NCBI GenBank assembly: GCA_000226015.1
Contig: JH152665.1
Coordinates: 300,578-326,632, forward strand
Direction: 5' to 3'
Origin: Mnemiopsis leidyi
Taxonomy: Eukaryota > Ctenophora > Tentaculata > Lobata > Bolinopsidae
Length of the DNA stretch: 26,055 bases
In this document: positions 18,466-26,055 of the stretch, in pieces
Numbering within the stretch: position 1 is the stretch's first letter
Layout: each line of letters opens with the position of its first letter
Notes under the pieces: model-generated
What the model saw: the letters and a program-made list of their open reading frames with translations, nothing else
Database searches by the model: none
What the model was told of the DNA's origin: nothing
Translations under genes and position numbers: made by a program

Positions 18466-18650
18466 AGGACTCTTGTCCGAAGCGGTCTGTTGTCCGAAAC
18501 CGAAAATTCGGTTACGGACAAGAGTCCACTTCGGACACAACAGTCCATGTGGCGGACTTTTGTCCGAATTTGTGTTTCAATTCACAATTACCATTTCAAA
18601 TGGCTTTCGGTTTTCGGACAACAGTCCGCTTCGGACAACAGTCCATTTGG
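18466..18650. repeat. GGAC/GTCC dyad array 1, including a large hairpin
   Basis: Contains at least six copies of a CGGACAASAGTCCG-like dyad in both orientations. The first two (ggactcttgtccg, ggtctgttgtccg) are inverted relative to the next two (cggacaagagtcc, cggacacaacagtcc) around a CCGAAAATTCGG centre at about 18500-18511, so the left part can fold into a long hairpin. The same unit forms the regular array at 19180. Confidence 0.8.
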
Positions 18651-19179
18651 CGTACTCGAACACAAACTGCATGAGTGCTTGTTAAAACACGTAACAGTAA
18701 CACACATTCAGCCTCGACGTCCATTAGAGGCCATATAAACCGGTCGCTTGTCCGAATGATGATGTGAGCCGTATAGTTCAAGTAATCATCAGATTCGTCG
18801 GGTCGGAATGCAAATCTGAGCCTGTACAACGTGTACAAACATCGAGATCATTTTGTGATTCCGGTTTATCTGAGAATGATTGCAATTCTGGTGATCTGAG
18901 ACCTGCAATCCACTAGACTATGACGAGCATGCCATATCGCATCATTCAATACAATACATAAGACAAACAGCCTTCAACTCCTGTTAAGGATCGACTGCAA
19001 TTCCAATTTATTTTCTAAAATTCATCAAAATTTAACACAGCCAGAAAGTAGCCTTTCCCGATCACGTGATCTCCCTTAGTCATGCTCTAAATAATACAGA
19101 ACCTTCCTTTGTCATGCAGCACATTAAATTTAAAGCGAGCCATATATAAAACCAAAAGTAATTGAGAAACGTGAGAATT

Positions 19180-19298
19180 TTCGGACAAGAGTCCGCTTCG
19201 GACAACAGTCCATTTCGGACAAGAGTCCGCTTTTTTTGGAACACAGATTCGGACAACAGTCCTTTTCGGACAAAAGTCCGCTTCGGACAACAGTCCGG
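19180..19298 (+). repeat. 17-bp dyad array 2 (TTCGGACAASAGTCCGC)
   Basis: Seven registers of exactly 17 bp start at 19180, 19197, 19214, 19231, 19248, 19265 and 19282. Six match TTCGGACAAVAGTCCNN and the fourth is degenerate but keeps the spacing. Each unit has the dyad CGGAC-AASA-GTCCG. The variable central base runs G, C, G, -, C, A, C. Confidence 0.92.
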
Positions 19299-19375
19299 TT
19301 CGGGTTACCCGCGGCGCCAACTCGCGGAACTAAGCTTTAAGTTTAAGTCTGGTTGGCGTACAATTACAAAATTTG

Positions 19376-19545
19376 GCGGACTGTCCGCGAGTTGATGGCG
19401 GATCCAATCGGACTCGGCGGACTCAGGCGGACTTTCGGCGGATCCGCTAGAGTCCGCCGAAAGGAACATTCTGGCGGAATCCGCGGCGGCGGGCGGATCC
19501 GATCGGAACTGCTGCGTAACCGCCGTGGACAAAGTCCGCTGGTTT
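19376..19545. repeat. GGCGGA-rich block with an 11-bp hairpin
   Basis: Dense GGCGGACT/GGCGGATCC words, related to the GGAC arrays nearby. CTTTCGGCGGA (19432-19442) and TCCGCCGAAAG (19453-19463) form a perfect 11-bp stem with a 10-nt loop. Both strands stay open for 70 or more codons because stop-forming words are rare in this composition; I do not read it as coding. Confidence 0.7.
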
Positions 19546-19674
19546 TGTTCCCCTGTTTGCCACAATACACAAATTACCCAGAGGTATATCAATATCACTG
19601 CTTACTAATACTATGATTCTCTTTTGTAAAATTAGGTTTTTTTAACCAATTCTTTTTCTGTTAAAATTTTTCAG

Positions 19675-20860
19675 AGGGGCGCCGCCCCTTCACCCCCAGT
19701 GCCCGATGGCGAGCTCACTGACACTCTACTCGCCTGTTGAATCCCAAAGGAAATTTCCTGGAAAGTCCCTGGTTTTACTTGAATACTATAGAAGATAGAA
19801 AAGAGTGACAAATGTTGGCTAGGACACCTGCATAATCACAAATTATGGACAAATCATAATTATAGTTTCGTTTCCCAACGTATTTATTTCTCTTTGCAAT
19901 AATTTTTTCTTTCAAGCTCTAAAAACGGATGTTTTAATTAAGTATGTGTCTTTTTATTTTCGATCTTCTTTGATAATTTCTCTTCACGAAGTTTGTCTGA
20001 GAGGCTTATTAATTAATATATTCCAAGTAGAATTATAATGAAAAATAGCAATACGCTGACACAAACACAAAATCAATGATAGCTCGATGGCTGTTGCCCA
20101 CATCGAGCTCTAAATTTAATTGTTGAGATTAGAGTTGCAGAGTATTTCTATTTTCTTTTTCTACTTGGATCGGAATTTGTCTTAGTCTCATTCTAACTCT
20201 GACCTCTGTAAAGGGGAAATTGTTACACGCAGTTTATAGCCTCTTTACAATGCGGCTGAGGGAGATTGAATGGGTTAGTGTTAATTAAATCAACATCACA
20301 GGAACGATGTTATTTTATCAAAGTTAAACAAAAAGTTCTCGTACTCGAGTAGACAATTAAATTCCAATTCGACATGTTGGGGAGGTGATTATCTGACTTT
20401 GCCAGAGGGTGCGCGCTGTTCAAGGGAGGTGACTTCTTTTATTAAAGCTGATTTCGGACGTGACCACATAAAAAGTGGGCGTTTTATTTCTCAAGTTGTA
20501 GATATCAAAAGTGAGCGTTTTCGTCCTATCCTATAGCATTTACACCGTGGTTGCGCGGAGGAACCTCTGTCTTTGTTGCTCTGCATCAATTACAGAGTGA
20601 CGAAGCGCCCGCGGTAACACCGTTCAATTTTCTTATTTTAACTTACTTAAGCTTCTTTGTCTTAATCTGGAAATTCACGACGAAAGATCTAACCTTGGGT
20701 TTCTCGAAGGACAAGGAGTTGATCAAACAGCAATCTCAGCAGCCCGGGAAAAAGTTCCCGGGGTGAATAACGAACATTTTAATGGGGTTTCGAAGGGGGA
20801 CGCCGGGACGATAGAGAAGGGTATCGTGATGCTAAATTGAATGGCTCAACTAGCTAGGTC
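19675..20860. other. Non-coding stretch with minor repeats
   Basis: A GC hairpin AGGGGCGCCGCCCCT lies at 19675-19689. The words aaagtgggcgttttattt and aaagtgagcgttttcg repeat near 20470-20525. A 70-codon open frame at 20551-20766 has no recognised domain, and I do not call it a gene. Confidence 0.4.
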
Positions 20861-20876
20861 TAAACAGAGACTATTA

Positions 20877-21027
20877 AACGGGTGCGTCTCGGTCTATAAG
20901 TATAATTTATCAAAATTCTAGGCTTCAGGCCAGAAATGCGTGACAGCGCAAGGCCAGAAATGCGTAAGACTAAGAGTAAGAGCGTGTGCAATGGCCGCGA
21001 CAGTAGGTTATCAAGTTCAACCTACAA
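20877..21027 (+). mobile_element. Hairpin-ended element, copy E (expanded)
   Basis: Starts AACGGGTGCGTC, keeps GGCCAGAAATGCGTGA and AATGGCCGCGACAGTAGG, and ends CCTACAA. It contains an internal duplication of aaggccagaaatgcgt, and the loop of the 3' hairpin has grown while both 7-bp arms (GTAGGTT, AACCTAC) are intact. AGACTAT occurs near both ends (20868-20874 and 21030-21036), but the offset does not fit a clean 9-bp duplication. Confidence 0.75.
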
Positions 21028-21417
21028 CTAGACTATCAGTCGCAGAACGCAAAGCGCGCCTGATCCAGGCAGAAAGGATTCGTGCACGGGCTACAATTTC
21101 AGGCGTCGAAACTATCAAATTTGGATCCCTTGCTAAATTTTACGTCGAAATTCTGGTCTGACTGCAACTGTTCTCCTAGTTCAAAGTTGAAAATTTCTAT
21201 TTTTGTCCCTTATATTTATATTTATAAGGGGTCGCGGTTTATGCAAAGTCCCAGAGCAGCTTGTAAGCTCGTCATGTAGGTGGGTGGGATGGCGATGTCT
21301 CGTAAAAAGAGGTTAGGGGTCTAATTGTAATTAGCTTTTTGTCGTCTACTACCCATTCGAGATTGCGGAGTTTTTGTAATTGTAGTTAAGGTTCGTCACC
21401 CCTCCAAAGTCTAAGGC

Positions 21418-21423
21418 TATAAA
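21418..21423 (+). promoter_or_regulatory. TATA-box-like TATAAA
   Basis: ggcTATAAAtct lies 25 bp upstream of an ATG that opens a 56-codon frame. The spacing would put a start site very near the ATG. The match is a common hexamer, so confidence is low. Confidence 0.25.
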
Positions 21424-21448
21424 TCTACAACAATTTCATTTTGAAGTC

Positions 21449-21619
21449 ATGTCGGTTTCCGCAGACCGCTTCTTGATCGAGTTCTACACCTCCAACACTG
21501 CGATAGTTGCTTTTTGCGACGGGTGGGAATGTGTAGGCAGAGAAGAAGAGAGAGCTCCAGTAGTAAGGGTAATCCGGGCCTTACATGGTAGTCGGTTTGA
21601 CGCATCTGTACTGCTGTAG
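21449..21619 (+). CDS. Short open frame of unknown nature, 56 residues
   Basis: The frame begins MSVSADRFLIEFYTSNTAIV and continues with AFCDGWECVGREEERAPVV to a TAG. It has a TATAAA upstream and balanced amino-acid use, unlike the repeat-derived frames nearby. It is too short to assign and could be the N-terminal remnant of a retroelement or the first exon of an unrecognised gene. A further open stretch follows at 21725-21922 after a cttttttcag acceptor-like site. Confidence 0.2.
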   Translation: MSVSADRFLIEFYTSNTAIVAFCDGWECVGREEERAPVVRVIRALHGSRFDASVLL

Positions 21620-22064
21620 TAGGTGTTCTCCTTGTGCTGCATGTTCTTGGTATACCGGTATTCGCCGATGACTGCGTTGATTCTGAGAGCTCCTCTCTTT
21701 GACTTTTTTCAGTAACAATGGTTAATGGTTGAAGTTGTAGTTAAATCCATTATAATTGAGGACGATGATTTTACGGGATTGTCACCCCTTACATATGTGT
21801 CACATCTTCAGAGTTTGGGTTATAGAATTGTGATTACTTGCTGTATCGTCAGCTCGTCAGATCGCATCACGCGATTTACGAGCAAAGGCATTTTGATTCC
21901 GTGTTGCAACGTAACTCACTAACTGCAAGGCCGGAGGACTTTTAAGCTAACAGGCTGAATCGGGCTTTACTCTACATTTGAATACAATAAGAGGCCCCAG
22001 ATCACATGTCTCAATAATCCATATTTATCTAAACAGTTATTCAGTGGAGTAGAGGAGATCAGAT

Positions 22065-22225
22065 TTAGCTAAATAGTCCGCAAATCGGACTTTATAGCTG
22101 AAGGACCATTTAGCTAAACTTAGCTGAAACGTCCGTTAGCTAAATAGTGCTTTAGCTATATATATAGCTAAAGGACTATTTAGCTATCGGATGTTTCAGC
22201 TAAATTTAGTTTCAGCTGATATATA
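22065..22225. repeat. AGCT-rich long inverted repeat with a 22-bp perfect palindrome
   Basis: A perfect 22-bp palindrome lies at 22151-22172, centred on TATATATA between TTTAGC and GCTAAA. The complementarity extends outward with few mismatches to about 22113-22210: left cttagctgaaacgtccgtta pairs with the right-hand gatgtttcagctaaatttag region. Words TTTAGCTAAA and CAGCTGA repeat throughout. A fold-back element or cruciform-prone hairpin. Confidence 0.85.
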
Positions 22226-22229
22226 GACC

Positions 22230-22740
22230 GCCTACCGTACAGATTCCTTCCTGCCATTAATTCTTTTTAGTTCTTTTTTAAACTGCCTGACTGAACCAGG
22301 AAATCCAGCGTGGGGGTGCTGATCGTGGTTTCCCCCTTGGTTCCCCGTGAGGGCCTGGAGGCATCCGGCTCAAGGACACTTCGTAGATGATATGTCACCA
22401 AGGGGAAAAATGGGGGCCACTTTCGGCAACCTTCGTGTCCCAGAGAAGGCTCCCCTAGTTTGGGTTGGTTGCAGTTAAAAAATTCTCACCGTTTTCGTTG
22501 TGAAACTTTCAAATTTTGATTTCTGCATGCCAAAAACAAGTTGTCTTAATTTCGTTTCCGTCTAATTCTTTCATCCTATTTCTCTTTTCCAGGTAATTGT
22601 CGACATAATAATGCTATAGTACCAACTGTAAAATCTCTGCCTATCAGTATCAAGTTAAACTACTACCCTCATTTTGTAGGGGGGTTAGTAGACATATATA
22701 GATAGGAGTTTGATGTTGAAGAAGCTTTCAATAAACATGT
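22230..22740. other. Non-coding stretch upstream of the lectin gene
   Basis: No exon or RNA gene is recognised. It contains a GC-richer segment (22300-22450) with aaccaggaaatcc, tttcccccttggttcccc and gaggcatccgg words that I could not assign. Confidence 0.35.
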
Positions 22741-22752
22741 GTTAATCGTCGT

Positions 22753-22935
22753 CAAGTTAAATTATTACCCTCAAAGTTAAATTATTACCCTCAAGTTAAA
22801 TTATTACCCTCAAGTTAAATTATTACCCTCAAGTTAAATCATTACCATCAAGTTAAATCATTACCATCAAGTTAAATCATTACCCTCAATTGTTAAATTA
22901 TCACCCTCAAGATTAATTATCACCCTCAATCATTA
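22753..22935. repeat. 19-bp minisatellite upstream of the lectin gene
   Basis: About nine units of caagttaaattattaccct, with variants (catcattaccatcaag, ttatcaccctcaa) toward the right end. The array stops about 140 bp before the lectin start codon, so it lies in the probable promoter or 5' UTR. Confidence 0.93.
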
Positions 22936-23072
22936 CTCATAGGCCATAGCCAGGAAGGTTTCCTGGGAATATGTCCTCCCTGAAATTATTCACATTGGCA
23001 ACCTCGTGCAAAGATTTGTTGAGTATAATCGAAAGTATTTACAATCGTTAAGTATTTACCTGCACCACAGGA

Positions 23073-23124
23073 ATGAGAGTTTGTTTCGTTTTAACAGCTG
23101 TCTTCGCAGCATTTTCACTGTCAG
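23073..23124 (+). CDS. Lectin exon 1: signal peptide
   Basis: ATG in caccacaggaATGAG opens a hydrophobic 17-residue peptide. The donor is CAG|GTGAAT. The exon ends with one base, which with the CG of exon 2 makes an Ala codon; the likely cleavage site is after Ser-Ala or Ser-Ala-Ala. Confidence 0.9.
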
Positions 23125-25496
23125 GTGAATTAATTCATTCGCAGTTGAATTCTGCAATTTCATATATTTTGCCTTGTTGTATTCCATCAATAGAAGCTAA
23201 TTGATTTGAGTTTGACAAACTTTATACCTTCAAGTTCAAAGTGCTCATGATCTGGATCATTGAACACCTTATTATATGGCAATACTTAAATACTGCAGTT
23301 GTGGTTGTCATAAATGAATTTTCAGTGTCGCATACCCGTATAAACATTCTTTGTTGTATCTACTTTTAACTTTCAGCGGCCAGCAACGTTCTTGGCTCGA
23401 ACTGGCAGCATATCTCTGGGAAGCTGACCAGGATTTCCAAAGGAAATTCGGGGATCTGGGGAGTAACCAGTAATGCAGACATTTTCAGAAGGGATTCCGG
23501 CAGTATGTATAACTATTGTATTTATCTAGATGATTCATTGCATGCATTTCTAAGTTTGGACTTAAACTCAAAAGTTCGAAGTTTATTATTATTTCAATGT
23601 TTATGCTACATTTGACTACATGCTGCTGCAAAGTTTAGTATTGTTTCAATTTTTGCTTCATTTGAATACATGCTAATTGTACGTACAGCTTTGTCTAAGT
23701 TTGTTTTTGTTTCAATGTTTCTGCTACATATAAATACATGCTTGTACAAAGTTTATTATTGTTACAATTTTTCTGCAGTAAGTCATGTATTACAGTTGAA
23801 TACATTGAATGAGCTGTCATGCGACTCAAAAGGAACGTTATAAAATTGGACGTTATTCGACTTTACCACAAATAAATATCTGATTTGTTTCCTCACTTTC
23901 TGAAACTTAAACTATTCAGGCTGGACACACATATCCGGGGGGAAACTGTCGCACATATCTTCTGGAGCGTCTGTCTGGGGGGTGAATTGGGACGATAACA
24001 TCTATATGAGGAACTCTGGAGACAGCAGTTGGACATCAGTATCTGGAAAACTTATCAACGTCAGTATATTGATATATGGTACATGTCGTTAATTCTGGAT
24101 CTCGTTCTAAAATTTGTGCAGTAAAACTAAAAGAGAGGAATGATATCGGATTACATTATCAGCTGGTCATGTTCTTTGCCATTTATATTTCTTGGTTGAA
24201 CTTAGAATAGGTCGTCATAAAACTTATAAATTTTTACATGGCTGAAATTAACACTCCTATCCCTGCTGCATGGATAATATCAATATCATTTTTCCAAGGT
24301 GGACGTCAGCAACAAAGGTCGTGTTTGGGGTGTGAACAGAGATAATTACATTTTCCGGCGAAGTGGAAGCTCATGGGAAACCATATCTGGACGTGCAAAG
24401 CAAGTTTCTGTTGGAATGTCCGGTGTCTGGATCGTAAATAACGTCGATGATATATTCTACAGGACTGGAACTTTCGGGGATGTCGACACGGCCGGATCTG
24501 GGGTTGGTTTCTTGTATTTATTAAAAGCTGATCGTTTGAAAATACCGGAAAGAAGTTTGGTGAGTGGGGTTATTGGCGCCAATGGATCCACTAAGTGGAA
24601 CAAATGGATATTCCATTGGCGCCAATGGCAGTGTGGTGAGTGGTACCATTGTACCAATGGTAATCCCAATTTCCATGAGCAATTACCATTGGCACCATTA
24701 TAATGGAATTGATCCACTTGATGGTGTTACTGTTACTCCATTCACGATCTCAACTATTAAGAGGGAACGATTATCATTCGAAATTCAAATAGCACCCGTT
24801 GATCCAGTGAGCCAATGGCGACAAATATGAATGCAAGGGCGATTCAAAAGTGACAATAGCGCCAATAGCGACAATAGCGACAATGGCTCCAATAGCGACA
24901 ATAGCGAAAATAACGACAATGGCTCCAATAGCGACAATTATATCATAATTATTCTGATATATTGAAAATGGTGACTAAGGCGTTCGCCAGTGGCTCCACT
25001 CTGACTCACTTCATCACCATTTTGCTCCTATGGAACATCCACCACTGTTCCACTGATTGGAGATCCATTTGCGCCATCGATGGCGCCAATCGCCCCACTA
25101 ACCAATATATATATGGCCGGGTTTCCAGCTTGTTACTCTTAAACTGATTTGAGAATCATGACCTCAATTTCCCGGATTTTAATCGGCCCTTAAGAAGTGT
25201 CATACGAAGTCAACTTTACAAGCGAGAGATATTCGCCCAACATAACAATTTGATTCTCTCAGTGGCAGCATATAAGTGGGTCCCTCAAATGGATCAGCTC
25301 TGGAGATGGCATCGTAGTTGGCGTCAACAGCAAGGACGAAATATTTTACAGAAAAGGAGTATCGTCTACAAACCCTACTGGAACTGGCTGGGTAATGGTT
25401 TCGGGGAGACTGATGCAGATCGACGTGGACGGAAATCAAGCCTTCGGTGTAACCAGTTCACACGACATCTTTCAAGGTGTTGTTTCCAATGGTTAG
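23073..25496 (+). CDS. Secreted six-repeat tectonin lectin (tachylectin-1/fish-egg-lectin family)
   Basis: Five exons (23073-23124, 23377-23502, 23920-24059, 24299-24502, 25263-25496) join in phase into a 251-residue protein with a TAG stop. Residues 1-18 form a signal peptide (MRVCFVLTAVFAAFSLS). Six tectonin repeats follow, each opening W-x-x-[IV]-S-G and closing with [VI]WGV-type and [ND]IF.R motifs, at Trp27, 61, 97, 132, 175 and 217. Family members such as horseshoe-crab tachylectin-1 (L6) and fish-egg lectins have a similar length and fold as a beta-propeller that binds LPS or other microbial glycans. By analogy this is a secreted innate-immune or egg-surface lectin. Repeat 5 has VVGV in place of VWGV and repeat 6 has AFGV. 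The donor of exon 4 (GTTGGT) is weak. No ligand can be read from sequence. Confidence 0.93.
23377..23502 (+). CDS. Lectin exon 2: tectonin repeat 1
   Basis: Acceptor taactttcag, donor GGCA|GTATGT. Encodes NWQHISGKLTRISKG, then IWGVTSNADIFRRDSG. Phase 1 out, matched by exon 3. Confidence 0.92.
23578..23785. repeat. Imperfect tandem repeat in lectin intron 2
   Basis: Three to four units built from aagtttattattgtttcaat, tttctgctacattt and aatacatgct, with variable spacing of roughly 50-75 bp. Purely intronic. Confidence 0.65.
23920..24059 (+). CDS. Lectin exon 3: tectonin repeat 2 and start of 3
   Basis: Acceptor actattcag, donor AAC|GTCAGT. Encodes WTHISGGKLSHISSG, then VWGVNWDDNIYMRNSG and WTSVSGKLIN. 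Phase 0 out. Confidence 0.92.
24299..24502 (+). CDS. Lectin exon 4: rest of repeat 3 and repeat 4
   Basis: Acceptor tttttccaag. Encodes VDVSNKGRVWGVNRDNYIF, then WETISGRAKQVSVG and VWIVNNVDDIFYRTG. The donor GGG|GTTGGT is non-ideal but is the one that keeps phase 0 into exon 5 and gives the expected GSG-WQHISG junction. Read-through in the same frame continues into the intronic MITE. Confidence 0.88.
24557..25105. mobile_element. MITE in lectin intron 4
   Basis: The left end TTGGTGAGTGGGGTTATTGG and the reverse complement of the right end (TTGGTTAGTGGGGCGATTGG) match at 17 of 20 positions. The similarity continues through GCGCCA, ATGGATC and AGTGGAAC with a 12-bp insertion on the right. The interior holds ATTGGCGCCAAT-type palindromes and a 9-bp minisatellite (24851-24938). 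No transposase frame. A target duplication is not obvious. Confidence 0.75.
24851..24938. repeat. 9-bp minisatellite (AATAGCGAC / AATGGCTCC)
   Basis: About nine units of the 9-bp motif AATAGCGAC alternating with AATGGCTCC-type units, inside the MITE. The units resemble degenerate pieces of the ATTGGCGCCAAT palindrome of the same element. Confidence 0.88.
25263..25496 (+). CDS. Lectin exon 5: repeats 5 and 6, stop
   Basis: Acceptor ttgattctctcag. Encodes WQHISGSLKWISSGDG, VVGVNSKDEIFYRKG, then NPTGTGWVMVSGRLMQIDV and FGVTSSHDIFQGVVSNG before TAG. A GT at 25477 could act as a donor, but the frame ends just where tectonin lectins normally end. Confidence 0.9.
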   Translation, partial: WQHISGSLKWISSGDGIVVGVNSKDEIFYRKGVSSTNPTGTGWVMVSGRLMQIDVDGNQAFGVTSSHDIFQGVVSNG

Positions 25497-25581
25497 TTGT
25501 TCTTTGATTTATGAATATTTGAATTAACGCTCACTTCGTTCGACATTTGTGATTTCGTTCGTTTCATATTTTCGCAGATGC

Positions 25582-25587
25582 AATAAA
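25582..25587 (+). promoter_or_regulatory. Polyadenylation signal AATAAA of the lectin gene
   Basis: AATAAA lies 85 bp after the lectin stop codon, a normal distance for a short 3' UTR. A second AATAAA occurs near 25657. Confidence 0.55.
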
Positions 25588-25786
25588 TATAATGGTTAAA
25601 TATAATGGTAAAATATAAATATCATGAAATCTGTAACATAAAAACTTGGTCGAATGAATAAAAGCAAAACCTAGAAAAATAGCAATAATAAACCTTATTA
25701 GGGTGCGTCTGTAACAGCGTGGATCAAGAAACTTTTGATCTGGACCGCGTAGAATATGACCTGAAGGCTGCTGTTATTTCGAAACA

Positions 25787-26055
25787 ACCCCCAAAAAATG
25801 TTGGGTAAGTAACCCCCAACCAATGTTGTGTAAGTAACTCCCAACCAATGTTGTGTAAGTAACTCCCAACCAATGTTGTGTAAGTAACTCCCAACCAATG
25901 TTGTGTAAGTAACTCCCAACCGATGTTGTGTAAGTAACTCCCAACCAATGTTGTGTAAGTAACTCCCAACCAATGTTGTGTAAGTAACTCCCAACCAATG
26001 TTGTGTAAGTAACTCCCAACCAATGTTGTGGTAAGTAACTCCCAACCAATGTTGT
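25787..26055. repeat. 25-bp satellite array running off the window
   Basis: About ten nearly identical units of ccaaccaatgttgtgtaagt plus aactc. Each unit contains the small dyad CAAC-CAAT-GTTG. The period is not a multiple of three, so all three minus-strand frames stay open with the same shifted peptide; none is coding. Confidence 0.95.

Noticed and set aside
19305..19616. Overlapping 68-97 codon frames on both strands
   Set aside because: Open on both strands because the GGCGGA-rich composition lacks stop words; the content follows the repeat.
20551..20766. Open frame with a hydrophobic FLILTYLSFFVLIW segment
   Set aside because: The nominal start is not ATG, there is no splice context and no recognised family. 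The hydrophobic stretch is a T-rich run.
25698..26049. Three overlapping minus-strand frames of 91-115 residues with a repeated GWELLTQH-type peptide
   Set aside because: They are the 25-bp satellite read in three frames; the same peptide recurs in each, with no start or splice context.

Overview
The window is a piece of an animal genome, probably a marine invertebrate. It is AT-rich, intron-rich and full of microsatellites, minisatellites, fold-back elements and dead non-LTR retrotransposons. There is nothing prokaryotic in it. I cannot fix the phylum: a six-repeat secreted tectonin lectin, a C2H2 gene with CDYRT-type fingers and CR1/L2-like LINE debris fit a mollusc, another spiralian, an early deuterostome or a cnidarian.

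Two real multi-exon genes can be assembled from splice sites and matching intron phases. (1) On the minus strand, 8991 down to 4231, six exons join without a frame break into a 446-residue reading frame. It holds a novel N-terminal region, a short coiled coil, a Ser/Thr/Pro-rich acidic middle, an Asn-rich run and four C-terminal C2H2 zinc fingers. The true 5' end may lie further upstream. (2) On the plus strand, 23073-25496, five exons encode a complete 251-residue secreted lectin: a signal peptide followed by six tectonin repeats (tachylectin-1/L6 and fish-egg-lectin family). A polyadenylation signal lies about 90 bp after the stop.

Layout. 1-207 is a (TG)n microsatellite. 208-4020 is non-coding with several tandem repeats and one fold-back element. 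4027-4220 has a cluster of TGTACA palindromes and three 20-bp repeats each carrying a perfect TGACGTCA (CRE) site, just downstream of the zinc-finger stop. 4231-8991 is the zinc-finger gene; its largest intron is filled by a decayed satellite. 9000-11950 is intergenic or upstream intron with mobile-element remnants. 11950-18360 is a retrotransposon graveyard: 5'-leader-like repeats, two decayed ORF1 genes, a dead reverse-transcriptase fragment, and an unusually CpG-rich block (about 13.7-14.9 kb) with nested hairpin elements and a 10-N assembly gap. 18460-19545 holds arrays of a 17-bp dyad built on CGGAC...GTCCG. 19700-22700 has little coding signal, one more hairpin element and a large AGCT-rich palindrome. 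22750-25500 is the lectin gene with a 19-bp minisatellite in its upstream region and a MITE in its last intron. 25787-26055 is a 25-bp satellite that runs off the end.

The most interesting non-genic signal is a family of roughly 100-bp elements (five copies here) with no terminal inverted repeats, a 5' end like AACGGGCGATGCG and a conserved 3' stem-loop GTAGGTTATCAACCTAC two bases from the end. Two copies are flanked by perfect 9-bp target-site duplications and a third by an 8/9 match. One copy sits inside a LINE ORF1, so its pre-insertion site can be inferred from the sequence.
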